Source: CAVQZC01 sp963718315
Lineage (GTDB): Bacteria; Actinomycetota; Thermoleophilia; Gaiellales; JAICJC01
DNA: 64,000 nt
NCBI GenBank assembly: GCA_963718315.1
Contig: CAVQZC010000003.1
Span: 124,001-188,000 of the forward strand
Direction of reading: 5' to 3'
Under the pieces are notes generated by a model. The model searched no databases and was not told where the DNA came from. It was given only the letters and a program-made list of their open reading frames with translations. This document shows positions 21,438-30,620 of this stretch, one piece after another (the stretch's first letter is position 1; every line of letters starts with the position of its first letter). The position numbers and the translations under genes are program-made.

Positions 21438-23284
21438 CGCGGGCGCAGGCCCATCTCGGTGGCGATCTCCCGCTGCACGGCCGCGACCGCCCGGAATGCG
21501 TCCTTCAGCGAGCTGCGCGCGATCCGCGACAGGCTGGCCGGAGCGAGGTAGTCGTCGGGCGGAACGCCGCGCCGGATCTGATCCAGCTGGTGCGCCATCC
21601 GCAGCTCCGTGCACAGCTCGAAGGCGTCGGCCAGCGTCCGGCTGTTCGACTCGCTGAGCGTCCCGGCGGCCGCGGCAGCCTCCAGCCGTGAGGCAGTGGT
21701 GGCGCCGGTGACGCCGGCTGCCATCGCCACCGAACGGGCCAGGTCGACGATGGGCAGGAGCCCGCCGTGCTTGATGTCGAGCGTGCCCTTGCGCTCGCCA
21801 CCGGCCTCGAGCACGAAGTTGCGGAAAAAGCCCGTCGGCGGCCGATGGGCGAGCGCGAAGATCGCCAGCCGGCGCAGCATCTCCTGGCGGTCGCGGGCGG
21901 CGGCGAACGCAAGCGCCAGCCGGTCGCCGGCGACGTCTCCCGCCCACACCGGGCGGCCGTCGACGACCACCGAGACCAGGATCAGCGCCTTCTCCTGGTC
22001 GGGGTCGTCGAGCCAGGAGCGGGCGGCGTCCTCCCAGCGCGCGATGGGGCGCCGGAACAGCGCCTTCGACGCCACCGCTCCGTGCCTGCAGGCGGTGATG
22101 CCGGCGTTCGCTGTTGCGGCGACCACCCGCTCGGCGAGCTCCTTCATCCAGGCTTCGGTCTCAGCGTCGTCGGGGCCTGCCCAGGCGAGTGCGTTGTCCT
22201 GGTCCGAGCTGGGGAACGCTTCGCGCCGCGCGTAGCTGCCCAGCGCGAACCACGTGTACGGCGAGGGCGGCGCGCCGATCTCACCCTCGACCAGCTCCAG
22301 CAGCCTGCGCACGATGGCGTCGTGGACGGTTGCGATCACCCGCGAGATGGTGGCCGGTGCGACGCTCGCGGCCTCGAGCGCCAGCAGTGTCTCGTTGAGA
22401 CCCCTGGCGGCGGTTGCGACAGCGGCCGGCGTGGCCGCCTTGCCGATATCGGTGCGCAGCAGGAACGGCGCCCGGGCCTCCACTGCCATCAGGTCGGTGT
22501 CGGAGACCACTCCGATCACGCGCCGGCGGGCGTCAACGACGGGGAAGTGGCGCACGCCGCGGTCGAGCATCTGGAGCAGCACCTCGCTCCCGGTCATGTC
22601 GGCCGTGACCATCCGGGCGGGAGCGGTCATCACGTCCTCCACCACCGCGTCCGGCCCCAGCCCGGCGGCGACCACCCGTGTGCGCAGGTCGCGGTCGGTG
22701 ACGATCCCGACGCCGCCCGAGCCGAGGTCGACCAGGATGGCCGACGACCCGGCCTCGACCATCCGCCGGGCTGCCTCCTGCACGCGCGTTCCGGGCGGGC
22801 ACATGACGACCCCACCGTGGATCATGTCGGCAACCCGGCGGTTGGCCGGATCGACGCCACCCAGCGGGCCGCGCTGGGCCTCGCGGGCGATCAGCTCGAA
22901 CCGGCCGCCCAGCGAGCGGGCCACGTAGCGGAGGCCGGCAGGCTGTGCCAGCACCGGTGCGATCGCGCGCTCGGGGATCCGGTAACAGAGCGTGTCCTCG
23001 TGCGCGCGCATCTGGAAGCCGGTCGGCCGTCCGGCCAGCACGGAGGCATGCCCGAACATCTCGCCCTCGCCGAGCAGATCGAGCACGCGGCCCTCGTCGA
23101 TCAGCTCGACCGCCCCTCGGCGGACGACCCACACATGGTCCGGTGGCCCGGCGCCCTGGTGGTGGATCGTGGTGTTGGCCGCGTGGAACTCGATCTCGGC
23201 GGCCGACACGACGGCAGCCAGCTCGTCCTCGGCGAGGGTGTCGAACGGGGGCACCTTGTGCAGGAACTCGGCGATCTCATGCAT
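21434..23284 (-). CDS. cNMP-binding, CBS-pair and DUF294 nucleotidyltransferase-like protein
   Basis: 616 residues in four parts: an N-terminal cyclic-nucleotide-binding domain (about 10-125), two CBS motifs (about 160-275; GIVTDRDLR and GVVSDTDLM), a DUF294 nucleotidyltransferase-like domain with the GSYARREAF and SDQDNALAW blocks (about 345-375), and a helical C-terminal substrate-binding domain. Related proteins are often annotated as signal-transduction nucleotidyltransferases. It is likely an adenylate/cyclic-nucleotide-sensing cytosolic enzyme of unknown target. The stop overlaps the exonuclease start; the MFS gene ends upstream with a 12-bp gap and may share the transcript. Confidence 0.9.
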   Translation of the reverse strand: MHEIAEFLHKVPPFDTLAEDELAAVVSAAEIEFHAANTTIHHQGAGPPDHVWVVRRGAVELIDEGRVLDLLGEGEMFGHASVLAGRPTGFQMRAHEDTLCYRIPERAIAPVLAQPAGLRYVARSLGGRFELIAREAQRGPLGGVDPANRRVADMIHGGVVMCPPGTRVQEAARRMVEAGSSAILVDLGSGGVGIVTDRDLRTRVVAAGLGPDAVVEDVMTAPARMVTADMTGSEVLLQMLDRGVRHFPVVDARRRVIGVVSDTDLMAVEARAPFLLRTDIGKAATPAAVATAARGLNETLLALEAASVAPATISRVIATVHDAIVRRLLELVEGEIGAPPSPYTWFALGSYARREAFPSSDQDNALAWAGPDDAETEAWMKELAERVVAATANAGITACRHGAVASKALFRRPIARWEDAARSWLDDPDQEKALILVSVVVDGRPVWAGDVAGDRLALAFAAARDRQEMLRRLAIFALAHRPPTGFFRNFVLEAGGERKGTLDIKHGGLLPIVDLARSVAMAAGVTGATTASRLEAAAAAGTLSESNSRTLADAFELCTELRMAHQLDQIRRGVPPDDYLAPASLSRIARSSLKDAFRAVAAVQREIATEMGLRPR

Positions 23285-23296
23285 GGGCGCCCGATC

Positions 23297-24625
23297 CTAC
23301 CCGTCCGCCCGGTAGCGCCTGAATCCGGGCAGGGCGAAGGCCGCCGCGGCGACTCCGACCACGCACGCGATGCCTCCGGAGACGACCGAGGCCTGCACCG
23401 AGAACAGCGCTGCCACGACGCCCGACTCGACGTTGCCGAGCAGCGGGCCGGTCGAGTAGCTGAGCATCTCGATCCCGGCCAGCCGTCCGCGCAGGTGGTC
23501 GGGCACGGTCTGGTTCCAGATCGTCTGCCGGTAGATGCCGCTGATCATGTCGGCCGCACCTGCCAGGGCAAGCATCCCCAGCGCCAGCGGCAGGCTGTTG
23601 ACGAGCCCGAAGACGACGATCGCAAGCCCCCAGCCGGCGGCGGCGAAGATCACCGCCAGACCGTGGCGCTGGACGCGGTCGACCCATCCGCTGGTGCCGG
23701 CGGCGAGCAACGACCCCGCCGACGGAGCGGCATACAGAAGGCCCAGCACCCCCGCCCCGCCGAGGTGGTCGGCGATGGCCGGGAAGAGCGCCATCGGCAT
23801 CCCGAAGAACATGGCGATGATGTCGACCACGTAGGTGCCGACCAGCTCAGGGCGGGCGGCTGCGAACTCCACCCCCTCGACCACGCTGCGAATGCTGACC
23901 GGCGCGGCGTCTGGCGGCGGCGGGCTGGCCCGCATCGCTGCCAGCGCTGCCAGCGAGACCGAGAAGCTGACGACGTCCACGGCATAGGTGGACGGGAGCC
24001 CGGCGGTGGCGATCAGGACGCCTCCGATCGGCGGCCCGACCACGCTCCCGACACCGTGCCGGAACGAGCTGAGCGCACTCGCGGCGGGCAGCTCGTCGCG
24101 ATCGACCAGTCGCGGGACCATCGCTTCCAGCGACGGGCGCTGGAGGCCGTCCAGCGCCGCCATCAGCCCGGCGATCACGAACAGCACCCACAGCTGGGGG
24201 TGGGGAAGCAGCGCGTTCCCCAGCAGCACCGCCGACGCCCCGGCCGTCGCCAGCTCGGTCAGCTGCACCATCCTCCGGCGGTCCCTGGTGTCTGCGAGCG
24301 CTCCGCCGACGAACGCCATCACCAGCAGCGGAGCCAGCTCGGCGACCCCGAGCAGGCCGACGATCAGGGACGAGTGGGTGAGAGCAAACGCCTGGAACGG
24401 GATCGCGACATACGTGATCATCGAGCCCAGATACGAGACCGTCAGTCCCGCGAGCAACAGGCGAAAATCGCGGTGGCGGCGCAGCGGCCCGATGTCGACG
24501 GTGGTGCTCCCGATCAGGCGCCGTGCACGTGGCCGACGGGCCGTTGCCGGATCCGGCGGGACCGGGCCCAGCCGATCGGCCTCGGCCAGATCGGCGTCGG
24601 GTGGCGTCTCGCCGCTCTCATCCAC
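23297..24625 (-). CDS. MFS exporter (EntS/MFS_3-like)
   Basis: 442 residues with a roughly 45-residue hydrophilic N-terminus and 10-12 membrane segments. The motif GGALADTRDRRRMVQL is the typical MFS loop 2-3 motif. The overall pattern (RHRDFRLLLAGLTVSYLGSMITYVAIPFQAF at the start, paraphrased) matches enterobactin-exporter-like permeases. A paralogue at 31565 shares length, the loop motif and the MFGMP-type segment, so the two derive from duplication or parallel acquisition. Substrate unknown; nearby genes give no hint. Confidence 0.88.
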   Translation of the reverse strand: MDESGETPPDADLAEADRLGPVPPDPATARRPRARRLIGSTTVDIGPLRRHRDFRLLLAGLTVSYLGSMITYVAIPFQAFALTHSSLIVGLLGVAELAPLLVMAFVGGALADTRDRRRMVQLTELATAGASAVLLGNALLPHPQLWVLFVIAGLMAALDGLQRPSLEAMVPRLVDRDELPAASALSSFRHGVGSVVGPPIGGVLIATAGLPSTYAVDVVSFSVSLAALAAMRASPPPPDAAPVSIRSVVEGVEFAAARPELVGTYVVDIIAMFFGMPMALFPAIADHLGGAGVLGLLYAAPSAGSLLAAGTSGWVDRVQRHGLAVIFAAAGWGLAIVVFGLVNSLPLALGMLALAGAADMISGIYRQTIWNQTVPDHLRGRLAGIEMLSYSTGPLLGNVESGVVAALFSVQASVVSGGIACVVGVAAAAFALPGFRRYRADG

Positions 24626-24685
24626 AGCCCCGGCATTCTCTCAGGCGCTCTATACCGTGGGTTCGCAGGCTGCTACCGTGATCTC

Positions 24686-25198
24686 ATGTCGAGGCTGGAT
24701 TACCACGGCCAGTTCGAGCATCCGGTGCGCGCATTCGCGTTCGGCGTCGGGCTGATCCTGCTCCTGGGAGGGGGGTTTGCGGTCGGGATTCAGGCCGGTG
24801 GCAAGTCGGATGCAGCAAGTGGCGTCGAGACGGTCGTGCACAGGGTTGGCACCGTGCGCGTGGTGACGGTGCCGACGCCGGTCACGACCACGGTCGTCCG
24901 CGACGGCGTCTCCAAGGTCGTCCAGGTGCCGAGGACGCGGGTCGTGATCGTCAAGCAGAAGGGCCACAGCGTGCTCGGCTTCCTGGAGAACGGCGCGTCC
25001 ACCGCCGCCCTTTCGCCGACCACGCTGCTGGTGCCGAACGTGGCCGCGCCGCTCGGCTCGACGGCGACGGTCACCGAGACCCAGCTCCAGACGGTGACCG
25101 AGACCGAGACCACCACGGTCACCATCACAACCGGCACGACCGACACCACCACGACGACCGGCACCACCGGCACGACCGGTACGACGTCCGGCCCGTAG
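24686..25198 (+). CDS. Single-pass membrane protein with Thr-rich external tail
   Basis: 170 residues. A short basic/aromatic N-terminus, one membrane helix (about 17-38), a Val-rich beta-like middle and a C-terminal tail (about 135-170) made almost entirely of Thr, Gly and Val in TETETTTVT and TGTT-type repeats. No catalytic motif. The tail could be a glycosylated or wall-spanning stalk. No ribosome site is obvious before ATG 24686. Divergent from the MFS gene by 60 bp. Confidence 0.6.
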   Translation: MSRLDYHGQFEHPVRAFAFGVGLILLLGGGFAVGIQAGGKSDAASGVETVVHRVGTVRVVTVPTPVTTTVVRDGVSKVVQVPRTRVVIVKQKGHSVLGFLENGASTAALSPTTLLVPNVAAPLGSTATVTETQLQTVTETETTTVTITTGTTDTTTTTGTTGTTGTTSGP

Positions 25199-25208
25199 AG
25201 CTTGACGC

Positions 25209-25895
25209 CTAGTTCGTCGTGCGCGCAGCGGGATAGCGCTGCAGCAGCCGGTCGGGTGGGACTCCAAGGCGGTAGAGCAGGAACAGCAGGCGCAGGCGCA
25301 GGGTCGTTCGCAGCACGCCGTCGCGCTGGTATCTGCGCGCCGATGTGACCACCGCCAGGTCGAGCAGCTGGAACCGGAACCGCCGGCGCAGGCGGCGGGC
25401 CAGCTCGTAGTCGTCCATCAGCGGGATCGGCGGCACCCCGCCCACCGCGTCCAGGGCGGTGCGGCTGACGAACATCGCCTGGTCGCCGTAGGGCGCATGC
25501 CCGAGCTTCGAGCGCCACAGCACCAGCCGCTCGAGCAGCGGCAGAGGAGGGTCGAACCGGATCCTGAAAGCGCCCCAGTCCGCCGATTGCATGGCCGAGC
25601 GGATCGCGTCTCCGGCGCCATCCGGAAGTGTCGAGTCGGCGTGGACGAAGAGCAGGACGTCACCCTCGGTACGAGCCGCCGCGTCGTTCAGCGCCTTGCC
25701 CCGGTTTGCACCGCCGCCGACCACCGCGGCGCCGGCCCGCGCTGCCACCGCCGCCGTCCCGTCCCTGCTGCCGCCGTCGACGACGGTCACGTCGACCGGC
25801 TGCACCGTACGGACGGCATTTCCCACCGCCGTGGCGACACTGGCCCGCTCGTCCAGTGCAGGGATCAGCACGCTGATCCGCGGGGCGTCAGCCAA
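25209..25895 (-). CDS. Family 2 glycosyltransferase (TIGR04283-like)
   Basis: 228 residues. N-terminal RISVLIPALDE, the nucleotide-binding VVDGGSRDGT, and the metal-binding VHADSTLP (DxD-like) are standard for GT-A enzymes; GYDQAMF-type (here PYGDQAMFV) and DDYELARRL complete the active site. The length and the final basic region match the small TIGR04283 subgroup. TTG 25895 has AGGAG four to five bases upstream and overlaps the end of the acyl-CoA dehydrogenase gene, so the two are coupled. Acceptor unknown. Confidence 0.87.
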   Translation of the reverse strand: MADAPRISVLIPALDERASVATAVGNAVRTVQPVDVTVVDGGSRDGTAAVAARAGAAVVGGGANRGKALNDAAARTEGDVLLFVHADSTLPDGAGDAIRSAMQSADWGAFRIRFDPPLPLLERLVLWRSKLGHAPYGDQAMFVSRTALDAVGGVPPIPLMDDYELARRLRRRFRFQLLDLAVVTSARRYQRDGVLRTTLRLRLLFLLYRLGVPPDRLLQRYPAARTTN

Positions 25896-27024
25896 ACAGC
25901 TCCTGACCGGTGATCGCCCTGCCCAGCAGGTCGCGCAGGATGTCGGTGGTGGGGGCCATGATCGTGGCCGCCCGGGCGTCGCGGAAGCTTCGCTCGATCG
26001 GGAGGTGCCGGGAGTAGGCCGCGCCTCCACAGGCCCGCATCGCCTCGTCGGTGACCCGGATCGCCATCTCTGCGGCGGCCACCTTCAGCGCCAGGACGCC
26101 GAGCTGAGCAGCGGGGTCGCCGTCCTCGATCTGGTGCGCCGTCTCGTCGAGCAGGGCCTGGGCCTGCATCAGGTCGATCTGCGCGGTCGCCAGCCGGGCG
26201 CGCACCGCCGGTACCTCGGCGAGGCTGGTGCCGAGGTGCTCCAGCCTGGCCTCGGCGACGTGGCGGCAGGCCGTAGCGAGCGCGGACTCGGCAAGCCCGA
26301 CGCAGCAAGCCGCGCACCCGAGCACGAACCAGGGCAGCGTGGCCGTCAGCATCAGCTGGAACCCCGACCCGGCGTCGCCCAGCCGCCGGCCGTCGCTGAC
26401 GTGGACATCGCGCAGGCTCACGGCGGCGGAGTCGTTGCCGCGCATCCCCAGGCCGTCGAAGGCGCTCTGGACTTCGATGCCTGACGCATCGGAGGGCACC
26501 AGGTAGAGCTCGGTCGCGGTCGGGCTGTGCTCACCGGGCGCGCCGGTGGCGACGACGTAGGAGTCGGCGTGCGACGCGGCCGTGACCCAGCTCTTGTCGG
26601 CGGTGATGCGAACGCCGTCACCCGTCAGCTGCGCGCGTGACGCCTGCGCCCAGAAGTGCGACCGTGTCGCCCGTTCCGAATACGCCAGTGTGGACAGGTG
26701 CCGGCCTGCGGCCATGTCGCGCAGCGCGTCCGTCTTTGGCCCCTCCCCGTCGGTGCCTGCCAGCAGGGTCTGGGCGGCGATCAGGTGCATCGTCAGGACC
26801 ATGCCCGTCGACGCGCAGGCGCCCGCCGTCTCGCGGATCGCCCGCACGATGTCGGGCGGCCCGCCGCCGGGGCCGCCGTAGGCGTCCGGGATGCCGAGGC
26901 CCAGCAGGCCGGCTTCTCGCAACGCCGCGATCGCCTCGCTCGGGAAGCGGGCCTCCCGGTCGACATCGTCCGCGTGCCGCCCGATGTCCTCCACCGGCAC
27001 CCGGAAAGCCATGGTTACGCTCAC
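25888..27024 (-). CDS. Acyl-CoA dehydrogenase family flavoprotein
   Basis: 378 residues. Helical N-terminal domain, central beta domain (ITADKSWVTAASHADSYVV; GIEVQSAFDGLGMRGNDSA) and C-terminal four-helix domain ending in ACGGAAYSRHLPIERSFRDARAATI (given in part). GTG 27024 has GGGAGG at good distance; ATG 27012 is an alternative. The overall form could equally be an acyl-CoA dehydrogenase or a DszC-like FMN monooxygenase of the same fold. The glycosyltransferase gene overlaps its 3' end by 8 bp. Confidence 0.88.
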   Translation of the reverse strand: MSVTMAFRVPVEDIGRHADDVDREARFPSEAIAALREAGLLGLGIPDAYGGPGGGPPDIVRAIRETAGACASTGMVLTMHLIAAQTLLAGTDGEGPKTDALRDMAAGRHLSTLAYSERATRSHFWAQASRAQLTGDGVRITADKSWVTAASHADSYVVATGAPGEHSPTATELYLVPSDASGIEVQSAFDGLGMRGNDSAAVSLRDVHVSDGRRLGDAGSGFQLMLTATLPWFVLGCAACCVGLAESALATACRHVAEARLEHLGTSLAEVPAVRARLATAQIDLMQAQALLDETAHQIEDGDPAAQLGVLALKVAAAEMAIRVTDEAMRACGGAAYSRHLPIERSFRDARAATIMAPTTDILRDLLGRAITGQELFG

Positions 27025-27065
27025 GTCGTCCTCCCGTTCGCTTGATCGCCCCCGATGCTACTGGG

Positions 27066-27683
27066 CTAGCTCGCGGCTGGGACGTAAGCTCGCAGCTCCG
27101 CTCCATGCCGGCGCAGCCAACTCTCGGCGGCACGCCGGTTGGGGTCAGCTTCGTCGACCATTCGCCAGAACGCGCGCGAGTGGTTCGGCTGGCGGAGGTG
27201 GCACAGCTCGTGGATGACCACGTAGTCCAGCACCTCGGCGGGCGCGACCACCAGCCGCCAGCTGAACGAGAGCGTGCCCGAGGTCGAGCAGGAGCCCCAC
27301 CGCGACCGCTGATCGGCGATCCTGATCCGGCGCCAGCCGGTCACTCCGAGCCTCTCCGCCTGCAGCCGCACCGCCTCGCCGACCCGCTCCCGGGCGATGC
27401 GCCGGTACCACGCCGTCAGGTTGCCGCGCGGGCGTGGCACCGCGACTCCCGCGAGCCACGCGCCGTCCCAGTCGGCAAGCCCAAGCCGGTCGGGAGCCTG
27501 CTCGGTGGCCCGCGCCTCGTCGAGCCGGTCGGCGATCCACCCCTGGTGCCGGCGCAGCAGCAGATCGATCGACCGCTGCGACGTCCCGGGCCGGACGACG
27601 ACCTCGACGCCACGGTACGGCGCCACCACGATCCGGGCGGCGCGCACCCTGCGGGACTCGCGCACGGTGAACTCGGGTTGCAC
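27066..27683 (-). CDS. YgjP/WLM-type zinc metallopeptidase
   Basis: 205 residues. The zinc site is HELCH with a downstream His in RQPNHSRAFW, preceded by the family signature RWGSCS and a central SWRLVVAP block. This is the M48-related DUF45 group (YgjP), thought to process damaged proteins or DNA-protein crosslinks; the substrate here is not known. GTG 27683 start, divergent from glpK across 44 bp. Confidence 0.88.
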   Translation of the reverse strand: MQPEFTVRESRRVRAARIVVAPYRGVEVVVRPGTSQRSIDLLLRRHQGWIADRLDEARATEQAPDRLGLADWDGAWLAGVAVPRPRGNLTAWYRRIARERVGEAVRLQAERLGVTGWRRIRIADQRSRWGSCSTSGTLSFSWRLVVAPAEVLDYVVIHELCHLRQPNHSRAFWRMVDEADPNRRAAESWLRRHGAELRAYVPAAS

Positions 27684-27727
27684 CGCAGCAGCATACGAGC
27701 GGTTCCGGCCGTGTGTAGGGTCGGCTG

Positions 27728-29140
27728 GTGATCCTCGCCATCGACCAGGGCACGACCTCTACGACCTGCCTGGTGTGCGATCCGGAGCTTCACGTGCTGG
27801 GCCGGGCGAGCCGTGAGCTGGCCCAGCACTTCCCGCAGCCTGGCTGGGTCGAGCACGATGCCGAGGAGATCTGGGACAGCGTGCTGGTGACGGCTGCCGG
27901 CGCTCTCGACGCGGCCGGCCTGCCTGCGTCGGAGCTGACTGCGATTGGCATCACCAACCAGCGCGAGACGACGGTGCTCTGGGAGCGGGCGACCGGTCGC
28001 CCGGTGGCGCCGGCGATCGTCTGGCAGGACCGGCGGACGGCCGAGGAGTGCAAGGCGCTTCCGAACGATCTCATCCGCGAGCGCACGGGGCTGGTTCCCG
28101 ACCCCTACTTCTCCGCCACGAAGCTGCGCTGGCTGCTCGCCCGGACCTCGCTCCCGCCCGACCGCCTTGCCTTCGGCACCGTCGACTCCTGGCTGGTTTG
28201 GCGGCTGACCGGCGGCGATCGCCACGTCACCGACCGCACCAACGCGTCGCGGACGATGCTCGCCGCGCTGCGCACCGGCGACTGGGACGACGAGCTCCTG
28301 GAGCTGTTCGGCGTGCCGCGCGAGGTGCTGCCAGAGGTGGTCGATCCGGTGGGGCCGATCGGCGAGGCCGAGCTGCTTGGCTCCCGGGTCGCGATCACCG
28401 GGATGGCCGGCGACCAGCAGGCCGCCCTGTTCGGGCAGGGATGCCTCGAGCCGGGAGACACCAAGGCGACCTACGGCACCGGCGCCTTCGTGCTCGTCCA
28501 CGACGGTGAGCGAACCGACCCTCCTCCCCACGGGCTGCTGCGCACGGCGTGCTTTGGCGGCTTCGCGCTCGAGGGATCGGTATTCATCGCCGGAGCCGCC
28601 GTCCAGTGGCTCCGCGACGGGTTGGGAGTGCTTGAGTCGAGCGAGGAGAGCGCCTCACTGGCGGCATCGGTGCAGGACACCGGCGGCGTCCACTTCGTCC
28701 CGGCGCTGGCCGGCCTCGGCTCGCCGTGGTGGAGGGCTGATGCTCGCGGCCTGATCAGCGGCCTCCACCGCGGTACTCGGAGAGAGCACCTGGTGCGAGC
28801 CGCACTCGAGGGGATCGCCTTCCAGGTTCGCGACGTGCTCGACGCGGCGGGAGCCGCGGGGCACGTCGCGGTGCGGGTCGACGGCGGCGCGACCGCCAAC
28901 CCGGTGCTGATGCAGTTCCAGGCGGACATCCTCCAGCGTCCGGTCGAGGTGGCGGCGGAGCGGGAGGCCACGGGGATCGGAGCGGCCGGGCTGGCCTGCC
29001 TGGGCGCCGGCCTGTGGAGCGGCCCGGAGCCGGCCCGCGAGCTCCGAGGGACGAGCGAGCGCTACGAGCCGGGGATCTCGGCCGACCGGGCGGACGAGCT
29101 GCATGGCGCCTGGCTCGAGGCGGTCAGGCGTGCCCTCTAG
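27728..29140 (+). CDS. glpK: Glycerol kinase
   Basis: 470 residues, slightly shorter than the usual 495-505. FGGY fold: N-terminal AIDQGTTSTTC phosphate loop, GWVEHDAEEIW and TNQRETTVLW contacting glycerol, TNASRTML, GDQQAALFGQ with the catalytic Asp, YGTGAFVL adenosine block, and VDGGATANPVLMQFQ near the end. It phosphorylates glycerol to sn-glycerol 3-phosphate. No glpF or glpD adjoins. GTG 27728 is chosen since the family starts immediately with the beta-strand before the phosphate loop. Two hairpins after the stop form a shared terminator with the convergent gene. Confidence 0.96.
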   Translation: MILAIDQGTTSTTCLVCDPELHVLGRASRELAQHFPQPGWVEHDAEEIWDSVLVTAAGALDAAGLPASELTAIGITNQRETTVLWERATGRPVAPAIVWQDRRTAEECKALPNDLIRERTGLVPDPYFSATKLRWLLARTSLPPDRLAFGTVDSWLVWRLTGGDRHVTDRTNASRTMLAALRTGDWDDELLELFGVPREVLPEVVDPVGPIGEAELLGSRVAITGMAGDQQAALFGQGCLEPGDTKATYGTGAFVLVHDGERTDPPPHGLLRTACFGGFALEGSVFIAGAAVQWLRDGLGVLESSEESASLAASVQDTGGVHFVPALAGLGSPWWRADARGLISGLHRGTRREHLVRAALEGIAFQVRDVLDAAGAAGHVAVRVDGGATANPVLMQFQADILQRPVEVAAEREATGIGAAGLACLGAGLWSGPEPARELRGTSERYEPGISADRADELHGAWLEAVRRAL

Positions 29141-29180
29141 CTGCGTTCATTAAGCGGATGCGCTTTATACGGATGCGCTC

Positions 29181-29236
29181 CACGGGGCCATGACGGCCAC
29201 CGTGAAGCGCTCGGAGTGATCCGCGAACGGATCGCT
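29181..29236. terminator. Pair of hairpins between convergent genes
   Basis: First hairpin 29181-29204: CACGG-GGCC pairs with GGCC-A-CCGTG around an ATGAC loop. Second hairpin 29215-29236: AGTGATCCG pairs with CGGATCGCT (one T-G pair) around a CGAA loop, reaching the last codon of the leftward gene. Probably a bidirectional terminator; no U-tract is seen, which is usual in such GC-rich genomes. A direct repeat CGGATGCGCT lies just before it (about 29156 and 29170). Confidence 0.5.
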
Positions 29237-30464
29237 AGGACGTGAGGCGGCTGGTGCCCGCAGCCATGTCCGACGAGATCTGCTGGAAGATCGCCAGCAG
29301 CTGCGACGGGTTTGGATCGAGGAAGTACTCGTTCGGGCTCGCCATCTGCTGCATCGCCTGCGCCGGGGTGATCGCCGGCGACTCGTTGGCGCCCGTCCAG
29401 TTCTGGCACGACTCGGTGCCCTGGCCGTCGTTGTAGAGGATCGTGAAGATCAGATAGCCAGCGGCCTTGTAGGTCGAGGCATCGGCCACCGCGTGACCGC
29501 ACGGGTTGGTGCAGTGCGGGTCGCTGGACGAGGGCCACGAGCCATTCGCCTTCTGGGCTGGGCAGTTCTGCCCGGTGTTCGCGGCACCGTCCGAGAGGAT
29601 CACCATCACCTTCTGCACGCCGGCTCGGCCGTCGGCGTTCAGCTCGCTGTAGCCGGACTCCATCGCGTTCGCGTAGTCGGTGCCGCCACCAGCCTTGATG
29701 CAGTTGATGGCCGAGATCAACGCGGAGCTGCCGTTCAGGTTGCCGTTGCTGAGCAGGTAGTCGTTGGACATCTTGACCACCGTGTAGAGCGCGCTGGCGC
29801 TGTTGTAGGCGCTGCTGCTCTGAGCCGAGCACAGGTTGGTGAGGCCGTTGCTGTCCGGAGGCAGCAGCGACAGGCTGACGCTGTCGACGCCCGGATCAAG
29901 CCCAGGGATGAAGCCCTGGAGGATCCCGTTCTTCAGCGAGGTGAATGGGGAGCCCGCCATCGAACCGGTGCGGTCGATGACCATGGCGATGTCCAGCGGA
30001 ATCTCGTTACACGGTGAGCACGCGGATGCGGACGTGCTGATCCCGATGCTGTTGTAGCCCAGCAGGCCCAGGAAGAACGTGGGCACGGAAGCGTTCTGCG
30101 TCACGGTCACGGTGTTCGGGCCGTTGCAGGGCAGGTTCGGGTTGCTGATCACGCAGCTGGTCTGCACCGTCTCGGTGACGTTCGAGCCGGGGACTCCGCC
30201 GATCACGTTCTTGGAACCAGTCGTCGAGCCGAAGAGGTTTGCCTGGTTGGTTGCGTTGGTGGCGTTGGCCGGGTAGCTCATGGTGAGCTGGCCGGCGCCG
30301 GCGGCGGCGGCGGCGTCGGTGGACGCCTGCAGCGCCTGCTGCACGCGGTACGCGTTGCCAAGGTCGATCACGAGGCCGCAGAAGACAAGCAGCGTGACCA
30401 TGAACACGACAACCAGTGGGATGACCTGGCCGTGTTCTTCACGGGAGACGGATCGGGCAGACAT
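29235..30464 (-). CDS. TadG-like protein with von Willebrand A domain
   Basis: 409 residues. The N-terminal EEHGQVIPLVVVFMVTLLVFCGLVIDLG (shortened here) is the Tad pilus/TadE-TadG type anchor, followed by an external part with a vWA domain: MIDAS motif DRTGSM (DxTxS variant of DxSxS), Thr in GGGTDY and Asp in ILSDGA. Several Cys pairs suggest disulfides. No tad/cpa/rcp genes are adjacent, so it stands alone. It may be a surface or pseudopilus-like adhesion protein. Confidence 0.85.
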   Translation of the reverse strand: MSARSVSREEHGQVIPLVVVFMVTLLVFCGLVIDLGNAYRVQQALQASTDAAAAAGAGQLTMSYPANATNATNQANLFGSTTGSKNVIGGVPGSNVTETVQTSCVISNPNLPCNGPNTVTVTQNASVPTFFLGLLGYNSIGISTSASACSPCNEIPLDIAMVIDRTGSMAGSPFTSLKNGILQGFIPGLDPGVDSVSLSLLPPDSNGLTNLCSAQSSSAYNSASALYTVVKMSNDYLLSNGNLNGSSALISAINCIKAGGGTDYANAMESGYSELNADGRAGVQKVMVILSDGAANTGQNCPAQKANGSWPSSSDPHCTNPCGHAVADASTYKAAGYLIFTILYNDGQGTESCQNWTGANESPAITPAQAMQQMASPNEYFLDPNPSQLLAIFQQISSDMAAGTSRLTS

Positions 30465-30620
30465 GGCCTAATGTTCTCGGCAGCTGAGGGGAAAACCCAT
30501 AGCCCGATCGAGTGAATCGCAATAACCGGTCGGGTTCCCCGGCGTCTCACCCGCCCCGCTGGTGGTCCCCGCATCGAACTGGCTGAAGTAGTGTGACGGC
30601 GATGCATCCGGGCGATCTGC

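Noticed and set aside
21767..25198. Very long open frame (over 1100 codons) on the + strand
   Set aside because: Up to about 24685 it is the antisense shadow of the cNMP/CBS and MFS genes, rich in Arg, His, Gln and Gly with no domain; only the last 170 codons are accepted as a gene.
24686..25198. Thr-rich repeats as a tandem DNA repeat or CRISPR-like element
   Set aside because: The repetition is low-complexity coding sequence at the 3' end of one gene, with no spacers.
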